A model generated the notes under the pieces. That model had not been told where the DNA came from and ran no database searches. It worked only from the letters and a program-made list of their open reading frames with translations. This document shows, piece by piece, positions 1-6,594 of a stretch of 41,192 nt of DNA. The position numbers and the translations under genes were made by a program. Origin of the DNA: an uncultured Lachnospiraceae bacterium (lineage in GTDB: Bacteria; Bacillota; Clostridia; Lachnospirales; Lachnospiraceae); contig CALWRE010000238.1 in the NCBI GenBank assembly GCA_944383835.1, positions 1 through 41,192 of the forward strand, given 5' to 3'. Numbering within the stretch: the stretch's first letter is position 1; each line of letters opens with the position of its first letter.

Positions 1-225
1 GGATACCTTGGTCTTGCGATCCAGCGCCTGCTCCAGGCTTGCCTGGAATGCATTCTCTTCCACTCCCATCTTGGTGAGCAGCTTCCGAATCAGACTGTCC
101 TCCAAGCCGTACAGGCTGGCGAGCAGATGCTCCTCGTCAATCTCCTGGTTTCCATATTGATAGGCCAACTTCTCACAGTTCTGCACAGCCTGCACAGAAT
201 TTTGTGTAAATTTACTGATATTCAC
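1..225 (-). CDS. clpB: ATP-dependent chaperone ClpB, N-terminal part (runs off the window)
   Basis: The 75 codons present encode the start of a Clp N-domain: an NISKFTQNS opening, then EEHLLASLYG and a KMGV segment, as in ClpB disaggregases. ClpB is a hexameric AAA+ chaperone that works with DnaK to dissolve protein aggregates in the cytoplasm. The start is a GTG at 223-225, preceded on the minus strand by a good GGGAGG ribosome site. An upstream CIRCE operator at 293-319 supports a heat-shock gene under HrcA. The AAA+ domains lie outside the window, so ClpB rather than ClpC is inferred from the N-domain sequence and the CIRCE context. Confidence 0.85.
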   Translation of the reverse strand, partial: MNISKFTQNSVQAVQNCEKLAYQYGNQEIDEEHLLASLYGLEDSLIRKLLTKMGVEENAFQASLEQALDRKTKVS

Positions 226-292
226 AAGAAGACCTCCCTTCTCTTCTCTGGTCTTACCTTTTTGTCTCCTATTCCGCCCGGCGCATCTTTTG

Positions 293-319
293 TTAGCCAC
301 CGAGCTCGTTGAGTGCTAA
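293..319 (-). promoter_or_regulatory. CIRCE operator (HrcA site) upstream of clpB, one arm degenerate
   Basis: TTAGCCACC, nine bases, then GAGTGCTAA. The right arm is a perfect CIRCE half-site and the spacing is exactly 9. The left arm matches 6 of 9 consensus positions. On the minus strand a TTGACA lies just upstream (354-349), with a possible CATAAT at 334-329, but their 14-base spacing is short. HrcA repression of clpB is inferred. Confidence 0.75.
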
Positions 320-494
320 TCTCAACTGATTATGGTATACCACGTTTTTGTCAAAAAGAAAAGGGGATTTTTGAAAAAAATAATGAAAATTTTGTGAAAT
401 GCATCCGCAAACACCTGCAGCAATTTTTGCGTGGGTTTTCCCGGCGGAGCGTGTATAATAAAATAGAAACTACTTTACCAAAGGAGAAAGCGGC

Positions 495-1061
495 GTGGAC
501 AATCGGAAGGAACAGATTCAGGAAATCATAAGGCGAATTGTCAGCCGGGATGAACGGGGGATCGAAATGCTGCTCACCCATTACGGCCCGCTGATGCGCT
601 ATATCATTGCGCCTATTCTTTCCAATCCCGCAGACCAGGAGGAATGCCTGTCCGAGATTGTGACCCGCATCTGGTATAAAATCGGCCTTTTCGACGCCAG
701 CCGCGGCAGCTGGAACGCCTGGCTTACCGCCCTGACGCGAAACGCCGCCCTGAATTACAGGCGAAAGGAACAGGCGCTTCTAAAAAACCGGCATCCGCAG
801 GAAATTCCTGAGGATATGGCCTCCGCCGCGCCCACACCGGAGGAAAAGATGCTCCAGGCGGAGCAGGAAGAGGCCCTGAACCGGGCCCTGCAAAAGCTTT
901 CGCCGCGGGAATGGACTCTGTTCTACCGAAAATATTATTATCTGCAGTCCACCGTTCAGATTGCCGCTGAACTGGGCATGACGGAGCGGGCTGTGGAAGG
1001 AAGGCTGTACCGGCTTAAGAAAAAGCTGCAAAAGCTATTGGGAGGTGAATGGCATGCGTAA
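495..1061 (+). CDS. ECF-type sigma-70 family RNA polymerase sigma factor
   Basis: A 188-residue sigma factor with region 2 (about residues 20-90, including the EECLSEIVTRIWYKI core-binding stretch and a WNAWLTALTRNAALNYRRK -10-binding helix) and region 4 (about 130-185, LSPREWTLFYRKYY then a helix-turn-helix ending RLYRLKKKLQKLL). It lacks regions 1 and 3, as ECF factors do. The start is GTG at 495, with AAGGAG 8 bases upstream. A TATAAT lies at 454-459 with no convincing -35, which would suit autoregulation by an alternative sigma. It overlaps the next gene by 8 bases, so the membrane protein downstream is probably its regulator. Target genes are unknown. Confidence 0.88.
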   Translation: MDNRKEQIQEIIRRIVSRDERGIEMLLTHYGPLMRYIIAPILSNPADQEECLSEIVTRIWYKIGLFDASRGSWNAWLTALTRNAALNYRRKEQALLKNRHPQEIPEDMASAAPTPEEKMLQAEQEEALNRALQKLSPREWTLFYRKYYYLQSTVQIAAELGMTERAVEGRLYRLKKKLQKLLGGEWHA

Positions 1062-2619
1062 TGCAGATTGGGACAGAGAAAACAAAAGCAGCGTTTCCAG
1101 CGAGAGCGAGGCAGCATTTGACCGTCTGCTTGCGCAGAGCATTCCCGCCCCGCCGGAGGATATTATCGCTGGCATAACGCCGTGGAAAAAGGCCATGAAC
1201 CGGGCCCTCACCGGCATCGCCTTAAACTGCGTCACCCTGCATTTCCTTTATCTCCAATATCTTCTTCCCGCCATCGGCGCCCTTTTATGCCTGCTGGGTT
1301 TCCGCGCCCTGCGCCGGGAAAACCGCTGGTTTAGAAGCTGCTATGCCCTTTCTCTCCTGCAGACGGTCAGTCTTCTGTTCCGCCTGATTCTCAATACCAC
1401 GATCTACCAGCAGGCCTTCTATGCCTCCACCGCTGGAACCGCCCTTTCCCTGGGGGCCTTTATCCTCAATTTTATCCTGTTTTTCTGCCTGTGGAAGGGA
1501 CTCATCGCCGTCAAGGAAAAAGCCGGGCTGCCGCCCAGGGCGAGGGGAGCCGGCTCCCTGATCCTCTGGTACCTGTTTGTCTTCCTTCTGGCTCTGGTCT
1601 CCTACAACGGGCTGATCATCGGGCTGCTGCTGATTGCCGCCTATATCTTCATCCTGCGCAGTCTCTTCCGGCTGTCGAAGGAACTGGACGAAGCGGGATA
1701 CGGGATCCAAAGCGCACCGTCCCGCCTCTCCGATTGGTCTTTGAGCCTGCTTCTCTCCCTTTTCCTGCTCGCCGGCGGAGCCTGCGGCTATCTCTTCTTT
1801 GACAGCTATCCGATGGAATGGTCGCCTGCGGCTGAGGCAGAAAGCCCGGATCTGCAGAAGATCGAAGAGCATCTGATAAGCCTTGGTTTCCCCGAGGAAA
1901 TCTTAGCCGATCTCACCGCCGAGGACCTTGCCGCCTGCGAGGGGGCTCTGCGGGTGGTGACCGATGTCCACGAATATCCCTTCAACGAGGGCCGTATTGT
2001 CCAGGAATACCGGGAAGGAGACCCCGAACTGCAGCTGGAGGCCGGCTATTACCAGACAACCGTCTACGATGTGCGGGAGCTCACCATCACCGGCATTGCC
2101 GTGGAACTGCCGGGGGAACGGGAGCAATGGAAAATCTTCCATCATTTTCTCTGGACCGTCAATCCGGGATTCTGCGGTACGGAATCCATTCAGCTCTGGC
2201 CGGCGTACCATCTCGACGAAGGCTGGGCGAACGGCGGCCAGCTTTCCGGCCAGCTTCTCTATGATAAGGACGGAGTCACCTTTACCTCCTCCTACCACTA
2301 TCTGGGAAGCCAGACCTATACCTCCCAGAGTATCTTCTGGGGGCCGCAGACCTCCACCGATATCTTTGCGTCTTTCTCCCTGCCGAATGACGGAGAGAGA
2401 CAGAGAGGGTATATCTCCTATCTGACCGAAGAGGCGGCCGACGGCTATATCATCGACTCCTGGTGCAACTACACCCACCAGCAGACCTGGTTCCAGTACC
2501 CGGTTCAGACTGCGATAGACCGGCGGATGGCAGGAGCCTTCAACCAGAACGGAGCCTTCCTGACGGTACAGGACGCCCTGCAGTTTTATCCGACGGAGGA
2601 AGAAATCAATCTCTACTGA
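1054..2619 (+). CDS. Membrane protein paired with the ECF sigma factor, putative anti-sigma or sensor
   Basis: A 521-residue protein. An N-terminal cytoplasmic stretch of about 45 residues (PAPPEDIIAGITPWKKAM) precedes a membrane half with several hydrophobic segments up to about residue 265. A hydrophilic C-terminal half of about 250 residues follows, probably outside the cell. I chose ATG 1054 over the in-frame GTG at 1045 because GGAGGTG sits 6 bases upstream of the ATG. The 8-base overlap with the sigma gene implies translational coupling. Known ECF/anti-sigma pairs have this arrangement, with the anti-sigma holding the factor at the membrane until an outside signal arrives. No zinc-binding anti-sigma motif is visible, so the role rests on context. 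I do not recognise the C-terminal domain. Confidence 0.7.
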   Translation: MRNADWDRENKSSVSSESEAAFDRLLAQSIPAPPEDIIAGITPWKKAMNRALTGIALNCVTLHFLYLQYLLPAIGALLCLLGFRALRRENRWFRSCYALSLLQTVSLLFRLILNTTIYQQAFYASTAGTALSLGAFILNFILFFCLWKGLIAVKEKAGLPPRARGAGSLILWYLFVFLLALVSYNGLIIGLLLIAAYIFILRSLFRLSKELDEAGYGIQSAPSRLSDWSLSLLLSLFLLAGGACGYLFFDSYPMEWSPAAEAESPDLQKIEEHLISLGFPEEILADLTAEDLAACEGALRVVTDVHEYPFNEGRIVQEYREGDPELQLEAGYYQTTVYDVRELTITGIAVELPGEREQWKIFHHFLWTVNPGFCGTESIQLWPAYHLDEGWANGGQLSGQLLYDKDGVTFTSSYHYLGSQTYTSQSIFWGPQTSTDIFASFSLPNDGERQRGYISYLTEEAADGYIIDSWCNYTHQQTWFQYPVQTAIDRRMAGAFNQNGAFLTVQDALQFYPTEEEINLY

Positions 2620-2720
2620 CGGAAGTAAAATGAAGCCTTAGCCTGCTTACGCCATATAATTCTGAAAGAACTGTTGGGGATCCGGTAAAATCCGCCGTGA
2701 AAGTGACACGTTCCGACTAA

Positions 2721-2895
2721 CATCACCGAAATGTTACAAACTTCCCGAAAGCAAAAGTTTATAAGCAGGAAGTGGACTTTATCGCCACAAAAACAGATGA
2801 GAAAAAATATATCCAAGTTACGAAGACAATGAATGCTCCCGAAACAAGACGGGATCAAAATCATCCGGGCATTGGATTTTCTTTTGGAGGATTAA
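2721..2895 (+). pseudogene. Decayed C-terminal remnant of an AAA/DUF4143-type ATP-binding protein
   Basis: A frame open from 2721 reads KQEVDFIATKTDEKKYIQV followed by TKTMNAPETR. This resembles the EVDF(I/V)A...KYIQV end of ATPases with a DUF4143 C-terminal domain. A second frame, shifted by one base, then reads GIKIIRALDFLLED and stops at 2893-2895, which resembles the closing GIKI...DFLL segment of the same family. The connecting residues are missing, so the fragment has a deletion as well as a frameshift. The ATPase part is absent. I see no clear further coding sequence in 2620-2720. The family call is from memory of the motif and has not been searched. Confidence 0.5.
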
Positions 2896-2913
2896 AACAT
2901 CCCATTCCGCACG

Positions 2914-2972
2914 CAAAAAAGCGGCAGTCAAGGCCGGGCCCATGCCCGTTTATCTCAAGCCTTGACTGCCGC
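2914..2972 (-). terminator. Rho-independent terminator after the zinc-ribbon gene
   Basis: A 14-bp perfect stem pairs GCGGCAGTCAAGGC (2921-2934) with GCCTTGACTGCCGC (2959-2972). On the minus strand it is followed by a run of T (A run at 2915-2920). It lies just downstream of the stop of the minus-strand gene at 3013. Confidence 0.85.
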
Positions 2973-3012
2973 TCAGCCGTCTTGTAAAAACATTTATGAA
3001 CTGACCTTAAGC

Positions 3013-3561
3013 TTAGCGCAGAAAGCCCCGGATCATATCGATCTCGTAATAAAACTCCAGCTGATCCAGCAAATCCTCCATCTCCTGGGGAGACATGGTG
3101 GAAACTCGTCCCGCGACCACCAGGAGCAGAACCATCAGCAAAATGCCGATGATCACATTCAGCACAGCCATAATAATGCCGGCAATCGCCATCCCCTTCC
3201 CCTGGGATTTGAGACCCAGAATACCAAAGATTAGGCCCGCCACTCCCAGAATAATGCTGAGCACGCCCCAGGTCATAAAGGAGCAGCAGGTTCCCAGAAG
3301 CCCCACGATTCCCAGCACCAGAGAGGTAATGGCAAAGCCCTTGCGTGCGCCGGACTGGCGCTCATAGACCGGCTCCTTGTCATAAGAGGAATAATCCGAA
3401 TAGCGATCCCTGTTGTCCTGGTAAAAACCGCCGTTCCCCTGCTGCGAATAAGACGAGTCCGAATAAGAGTCCCCGCCTTGGGCTCCGTCCACAGGCGTCC
3501 CGCATTCATCACACCGCACCGCATCATCGGGCAGTTTTTTGCCGCATACTTTACAATACAT
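3013..3561 (-). CDS. Zinc-ribbon membrane protein (DUF4190-like)
   Basis: 182 residues. The N-terminus carries a zinc ribbon with Cys3-x2-Cys6 and Cys17-x2-Cys20. A low-complexity Ser/Tyr/Asp/Gln linker follows (about 25-75), then two or three hydrophobic segments typical of DUF4190-type small membrane proteins, and a short acidic helix rich in Glu and Leu. The start at 3561 is preferred over an ATG four codons earlier because GAGGTGG lies directly upstream of it. The gene is downstream of rubredoxin on the same strand, with a GC hairpin between them and a strong terminator after it. Function is unknown; such proteins are common in clostridia. Confidence 0.75.
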   Translation of the reverse strand: MYCKVCGKKLPDDAVRCDECGTPVDGAQGGDSYSDSSYSQQGNGGFYQDNRDRYSDYSSYDKEPVYERQSGARKGFAITSLVLGIVGLLGTCCSFMTWGVLSIILGVAGLIFGILGLKSQGKGMAIAGIIMAVLNVIIGILLMVLLLVVAGRVSTMSPQEMEDLLDQLEFYYEIDMIRGFLR

Positions 3562-3577
3562 AATCCACCTCATAAAT

Positions 3578-3599
3578 CAGGCGCCGCAGCCGGCGCCTG
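3578..3599 (-). other. GC-rich hairpin between rubredoxin and the zinc-ribbon gene
   Basis: CAGGCGCCG (3578-3586) pairs perfectly with CGGCGCCTG (3591-3599) around a 4-base loop. On the minus strand only ATTTAT follows, so it would be a weak or partial terminator. It stands close upstream of the zinc-ribbon gene's ribosome site and may stabilise or attenuate the transcript. Confidence 0.5.
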
Positions 3600-3615
3600 T
3601 CTTTCGTCTTTTCGA

Positions 3616-3774
3616 TTAAGCCTCCGGCTCGAACATATCCTTGCCTACCTGGCACAGAGGGCAGACATAGTCGTCCGGAACATCCTCCCACTTCGTGCCG
3701 GGCGCTACTCCGTTCTCAGGATCGCCGGCTTCTTCATCGTATACATAACCGCAAACTGTGCATACATACTTCAT
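3616..3774 (-). CDS. Rubredoxin
   Basis: A 52-residue protein with the two rubredoxin knuckles: Cys5-x2-Cys8 followed by GYVYD, and Cys38-x2-Cys41 followed by VGKDMFE. The usual [19 protein letters not shown] stretch lies between them. The four Cys bind one iron, and the protein carries single electrons in the cytoplasm. In anaerobes this often serves rubrerythrin, flavodiiron proteins or other oxygen and peroxide detoxification. AAAGGAGAA lies 7 bases before the ATG. It has its own strong promoter (3909-3937) and a leader of about 128 bases made of two repeated hairpin modules (3800-3898), which is long and structured for so small a housekeeping gene. The electron partner is not evident nearby. 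Confidence 0.95.
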   Translation of the reverse strand: MKYVCTVCGYVYDEEAGDPENGVAPGTKWEDVPDDYVCPLCQVGKDMFEPEA

Positions 3775-3799
3775 AAATCATTCTCCTTTCATTATAATT

Positions 3800-3898
3800 G
3801 TCCGTGTTTTTTGGACATCTGGTACACCCGAAGGGTGTTTCCTTATTATTGCCCGTGGTTTTCGGGCATCTGGTACACGCCGCTGTCCAAAGCGGCGT
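3800..3898 (-). promoter_or_regulatory. Structured 5' leader of rubredoxin: two tandem copies of a two-hairpin module
   Basis: Read on the minus strand, each copy is a variable hairpin, the constant string GTGTACCAGATG, then a second hairpin with an A-rich loop ending in CACGG. Copy 1 (3898-3851): an 8-bp stem ACGCCGCT/AGCGGCGT, then a GCCCG/CGGGC stem. Copy 2 (3838-3800): a 6-bp stem ACACCC/GGGTGT, then a GTCC/GGAC stem. Stem bases differ between copies in a compensating way while the joining and loop sequences stay the same, as expected of a functional RNA. I match it to no riboswitch family I know. The predicted transcript starts just before copy 1. Confidence 0.6.
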
Positions 3899-3908
3899 TA
3901 CAATTCAT

Positions 3909-3937
3909 ACTATACAGCGAAAAGCCCCTTCTGTCAA
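3909..3937 (-). promoter_or_regulatory. Sigma-A-type promoter for rubredoxin
   Basis: On the minus strand TTGACA (3937-3932), a 17-base spacer, then TATAGT (3914-3909). It lies just after the pdaA stop codon. The expected start of transcription is near 3902, giving a leader of about 128 bases that contains the whole repeated-hairpin element. Confidence 0.8.
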
Positions 3938-3946
3938 TCTCCGTTG

Positions 3947-4789
3947 TTATTCCATCTCCGTTAAAGCTGCAAAGCTGTACCCCATCTCCTCCCACTTCGT
4001 CAGAAGTTCATCCAAAATCGCAGCATTGGTGGAGGAGGTGCTGTGCAGAAGAACAATAGCCCCCGGATGGATGCGGCCCAGAAGCTTTTCAAAGGCCTCT
4101 TCCTTCGTGGGCTGGTCGTCCTGCAGCCAGTCCACATAGGCCAGGCTCCAGAAAAAGGTCCGATACCCCAGTTCCTCTGCCATCTGCAGATTGGCCTCGC
4201 TGTATTTTCCCTGGGGCGGACGATAGTATTTCACCATCTCCTGACCGGTGACTTCTTTATATAATTCCTCCAGTTCCTCCAGCTCCTGCCGAAATGTTTC
4301 CGCGTCCGATATGCTTCCCATGTCGGGATGATGATAGGTGTGATTTGCCACAATATGCCCTTCCTCCGCCATCCGCCGCACCAGCTCCGGACTGGTCTCA
4401 ATGTAGTTTCCCACCACAAAAAAGGTGGCCGGCACATTGTGTTTTTTCAGCGCATCCAAAATAGCCGGCGTACAGCCGTTCTCATATCCGGCGTCGAAAG
4501 TCAGATAGATAATCTTCTCCTGGGTGCTCCCCACATACCAGGCGTCATACTGGGAAAGCTCCTCGGCACTCACATTCCCCTGGGGCTTTGTCCCCTCTTC
4601 CCCGAAGCTCAGGCCCCAGTTATCCACCGAAGCGGAGACCTCTCCGGCAGTTTCCCGCGAAGCAGCAAACATCCCCACCCCCGTTCCCAGCAGATACATA
4701 AAGGCAAAAAGGCAGAGAATCCCTGCTCCTTTTGCAATACGGCGGACAGAAACCCTCTTTTTCCCATCATTTCCTGCAGATCCTTTCAT
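3947..4789 (-). CDS. pdaA: Polysaccharide deacetylase, PdaA-type (muramic delta-lactam synthesis in spore cortex)
   Basis: 280 residues. A basic N-terminus and one membrane segment (about 20-42) anchor a NodB-type deacetylase domain outside the membrane. The motifs are TFDAGYENG (97-105), HTYHHPD (150-156, the metal-binding HxxxH type), RPPQGKYSE (190-198), WSLAYVDW and HPGAIVLLHS (241-250). The GYENG and VDW signatures match PdaA rather than general chitin deacetylases. PdaA removes the acetyl group from muramic acid lacking its peptide, a step towards the cortex delta-lactam needed for germination. The start at 4789 follows GAGAGGG; upstream in-frame codons lack a ribosome site and would precede the promoter. 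A sigma-G-like promoter lies at 4822-4851. Confidence 0.85.
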   Translation of the reverse strand: MKGSAGNDGKKRVSVRRIAKGAGILCLFAFMYLLGTGVGMFAASRETAGEVSASVDNWGLSFGEEGTKPQGNVSAEELSQYDAWYVGSTQEKIIYLTFDAGYENGCTPAILDALKKHNVPATFFVVGNYIETSPELVRRMAEEGHIVANHTYHHPDMGSISDAETFRQELEELEELYKEVTGQEMVKYYRPPQGKYSEANLQMAEELGYRTFFWSLAYVDWLQDDQPTKEEAFEKLLGRIHPGAIVLLHSTSSTNAAILDELLTKWEEMGYSFAALTEME

Positions 4790-4821
4790 CTTTCCCTCTC
4801 TTTTCTCCTCGCTTACGCTAT

Positions 4822-4851
4822 TATTATATAGAAAAGAGGGTTTTCCTATTC
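4822..4851 (-). promoter_or_regulatory. Sigma-G-like (forespore) promoter of pdaA
   Basis: On the minus strand GAATA (4851-4847), 18 bases, then TATAATA (4828-4822). The B. subtilis sigma-G consensus is GHATR, 18 bases, CATNHTA, so only the first base of the -10 differs. No sigma-A -35 stands at the right distance. pdaA is forespore-expressed in B. subtilis, so the match is plausible. Confidence 0.55.
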
Positions 4852-4863
4852 GCCGACCAGATA

Positions 4864-4893
4864 TTGACTTTTCCCATCTTCCTCGTCTATAAT
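4864..4893 (+). promoter_or_regulatory. Sigma-A-type promoter for the small membrane protein at 4932
   Basis: TTGACT (4864-4869), an 18-base spacer, then TATAAT (4888-4893). The expected start near 4900 leaves about 30 bases of leader. It stands back to back with the pdaA promoter. Confidence 0.7.
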
Positions 4894-4931
4894 AGGAAAA
4901 ACAGCGAAAGGATTTTGAAAGGATCTTACCG

Positions 4932-5138
4932 ATGAAAAAAGCCAAGCGCATCCTGGCGGCTGCGGCCGCCGTTATTCTGGCCGCCCTTTATCTGTGCAGC
5001 CTGATCTTTGCCCTGATCGACCATCCGATGAAGGATTCCCTGATGGCGGCCTCCCTGTATGCCACCGTTGTGGTTCCTGTGCTTTTATATGTGTTTCTTT
5101 TTATCGCAAAGCTTCTGCAGAAAAGAAACGATTCCTAA
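4932..5138 (+). CDS. Small two-span membrane protein, function unknown
   Basis: 68 residues, basic at both ends (MKKAKR and KLLQKRND). Two hydrophobic helices cover about residues 7-29 and 38-62, with a short polar turn (DHPMKDS) between them, so both termini are predicted to face the cytoplasm. A GAAAGGA ribosome site lies 8 bases upstream, and a near-consensus promoter at 4864-4893 points at it, which makes the gene credible despite its size. It ends in the terminator of the convergent purA gene. I recognise no family. Confidence 0.6.
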   Translation: MKKAKRILAAAAAVILAALYLCSLIFALIDHPMKDSLMAASLYATVVVPVLLYVFLFIAKLLQKRNDS

Positions 5139-5170
5139 AAAAACAGGCCCCACCCTCCGGCAGAGCCCGT
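5137..5170 (-). terminator. Terminator of purA
   Basis: On the minus strand ACGGGCTC (5170-5163) can pair, with two G-U pairs, to GGGCCTGT (5150-5143), and seven T follow (5143-5137). It overlaps the stop codon of the convergent small gene. Confidence 0.55.
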
Positions 5171-5200
5171 TCCTCTCCAATCGGTCCCATTCCCTATATC

Positions 5201-6475
5201 TTAGCGCAGAATGATATCCTCACGGCCCGGTCCATTGGAAACCATGGTTACCGGCACTTCCAATTCCTTCTCAATAAACTCCACATAGCGGCGGCAGTTC
5301 TCCGGCAGTTCCTCATAGCGGCGGATTCCGCGGATATCGCACTTCCAGCCAGGAAGCTTCTCATACACCGGCACGGCCCGGTTCAGTTTGGCGGTAGTGG
5401 GGAAGTCCCGGCTCACCTTGCCGTCGATCTCATAGCCTACGCAGACCGGAATTTCATCCAGATACCCCAGCACATCGAGGACGGTCAGAGCCGCCTCCGT
5501 AGCGCCCTGGATACCGCAGCCGTCCCGGGAGGCCAAGGCGTCGAACCAGCCCATTCTTCTGGGCCGTCCGGTGGTAGCCCCGTACTCCCCTCCGTCTCCG
5601 CCGCGGCGGCGCAGCTCATCGGCCTCGTCTCCGAAGATTTCGCTGACAAAGGCTCCGGCGCCCACAGCGCTGGAATACGCCTTTACTACGGCAGTAATCC
5701 GGCGAATCTCATAGGGCGGGATTCCCGCTCCGATGGCCCCGTAGGCCGCCAGCGTCGAGGAGGAAGTCACCATCGGGTAAATTCCGTGATCCGGATCCTT
5801 CAGGGAGCCCAGCTGTCCTTCCAGGAGGATATTCTTCCCTTCCTTCAGGGCCTGATGCAGATAGGCCGACACATCGCAGACATAAGGCTTCACCATCTCC
5901 GCATAGGATAAGAGGGTCTCATAGAGCTCGTTCGGATCGATCAGCGGCTTGTGATACAGATGCTCGAAAAGCACGTTTTTGATCTCGCAGACCATTCCCA
6001 CCTTTTCCTTCAGCGCCTCCTCGTCGTAGAGCTCGCTGACCTGGAACCCGATTTTCGCATATTTATCCGAATAAAAAGGCGCTATGCCCGACTTGGTAGA
6101 GCCGAAGGATTTGCCGGCCAGGCGGGCCTCCTCGTAGGTATCCTGCAGAATATGGTAGGGCATCATGATCTGCGCCCGGTCTGACACCAGGATATGGGGA
6201 GCCGGAACGCCCCGGTCCTCCAGCGATTTCAATTCTTCCAGCAGATAAGGAATGTTCAGTGCAACGCCGTTGCCGATAATATTGGTAATATGGTCATAAA
6301 ATACGCCGGACGGCAGCAGATGAAGGGCAAACTTGCCATAATTGTTGATAATGGTATGCCCGGCATTGCTTCCTCCCTGGAAACGGATTACGATATCCGA
6401 TTCCTTGGCCAGCATATCGGTAATTTTTCCTTTTCCCTCGTCGCCCCAGCAGGCGCCTACGATTGCTCTAACCAT
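5201..6475 (-). CDS. purA: Adenylosuccinate synthetase
   Basis: 424 residues, the normal length. It opens with the P-loop GACWGDEGKGK (residues 7-17). It also has the QGGSNAGHT IMP/GTP-binding segment, the GIAPFYSDK region, EGQLGSLKDPDHG and the late GRPRRMGWFDA stretch. The enzyme joins IMP and aspartate using GTP to make adenylosuccinate, the first step from IMP to AMP. The start at 6475 follows AAAAGGAGG; an in-frame upstream ATG has no ribosome site. It is separate from the other pur genes and lies 119 bases downstream of a LysR gene on the same strand. PurB, the next enzyme, is encoded at 8127-9557. Confidence 0.96.
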   Translation of the reverse strand: MVRAIVGACWGDEGKGKITDMLAKESDIVIRFQGGSNAGHTIINNYGKFALHLLPSGVFYDHITNIIGNGVALNIPYLLEELKSLEDRGVPAPHILVSDRAQIMMPYHILQDTYEEARLAGKSFGSTKSGIAPFYSDKYAKIGFQVSELYDEEALKEKVGMVCEIKNVLFEHLYHKPLIDPNELYETLLSYAEMVKPYVCDVSAYLHQALKEGKNILLEGQLGSLKDPDHGIYPMVTSSSTLAAYGAIGAGIPPYEIRRITAVVKAYSSAVGAGAFVSEIFGDEADELRRRGGDGGEYGATTGRPRRMGWFDALASRDGCGIQGATEAALTVLDVLGYLDEIPVCVGYEIDGKVSRDFPTTAKLNRAVPVYEKLPGWKCDIRGIRRYEELPENCRRYVEFIEKELEVPVTMVSNGPGREDIILR

Positions 6476-6594
6476 TTTCGTGGTCCTCCTTTTTGTTCCG
6501 GACTTTGTCCGTCGGTTGCTCAATACACTTCCAGAATACCGCATTCTTGCTCATAAGTAAAATCAATGATATTTATATTTGCTATAAGTTCATA

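Noticed and set aside
2772..2987. A 71-codon plus-strand frame as an intact small gene
   Set aside because: Its first 30 codons match the DUF4143 remnant, but the frame then drifts into the terminator of the opposite gene; it is better explained as a fossil.
3791..3796. TATAAT on the minus strand just before rubredoxin
   Set aside because: A promoter there would start transcription inside the ribosome site; a complete promoter exists at 3909-3937.
3800..3898. The two repeated modules as a CRISPR array or a tandem terminator
   Set aside because: There are only two units of unequal length without spacers, the conserved part is not the stem, and no T run follows either hairpin.
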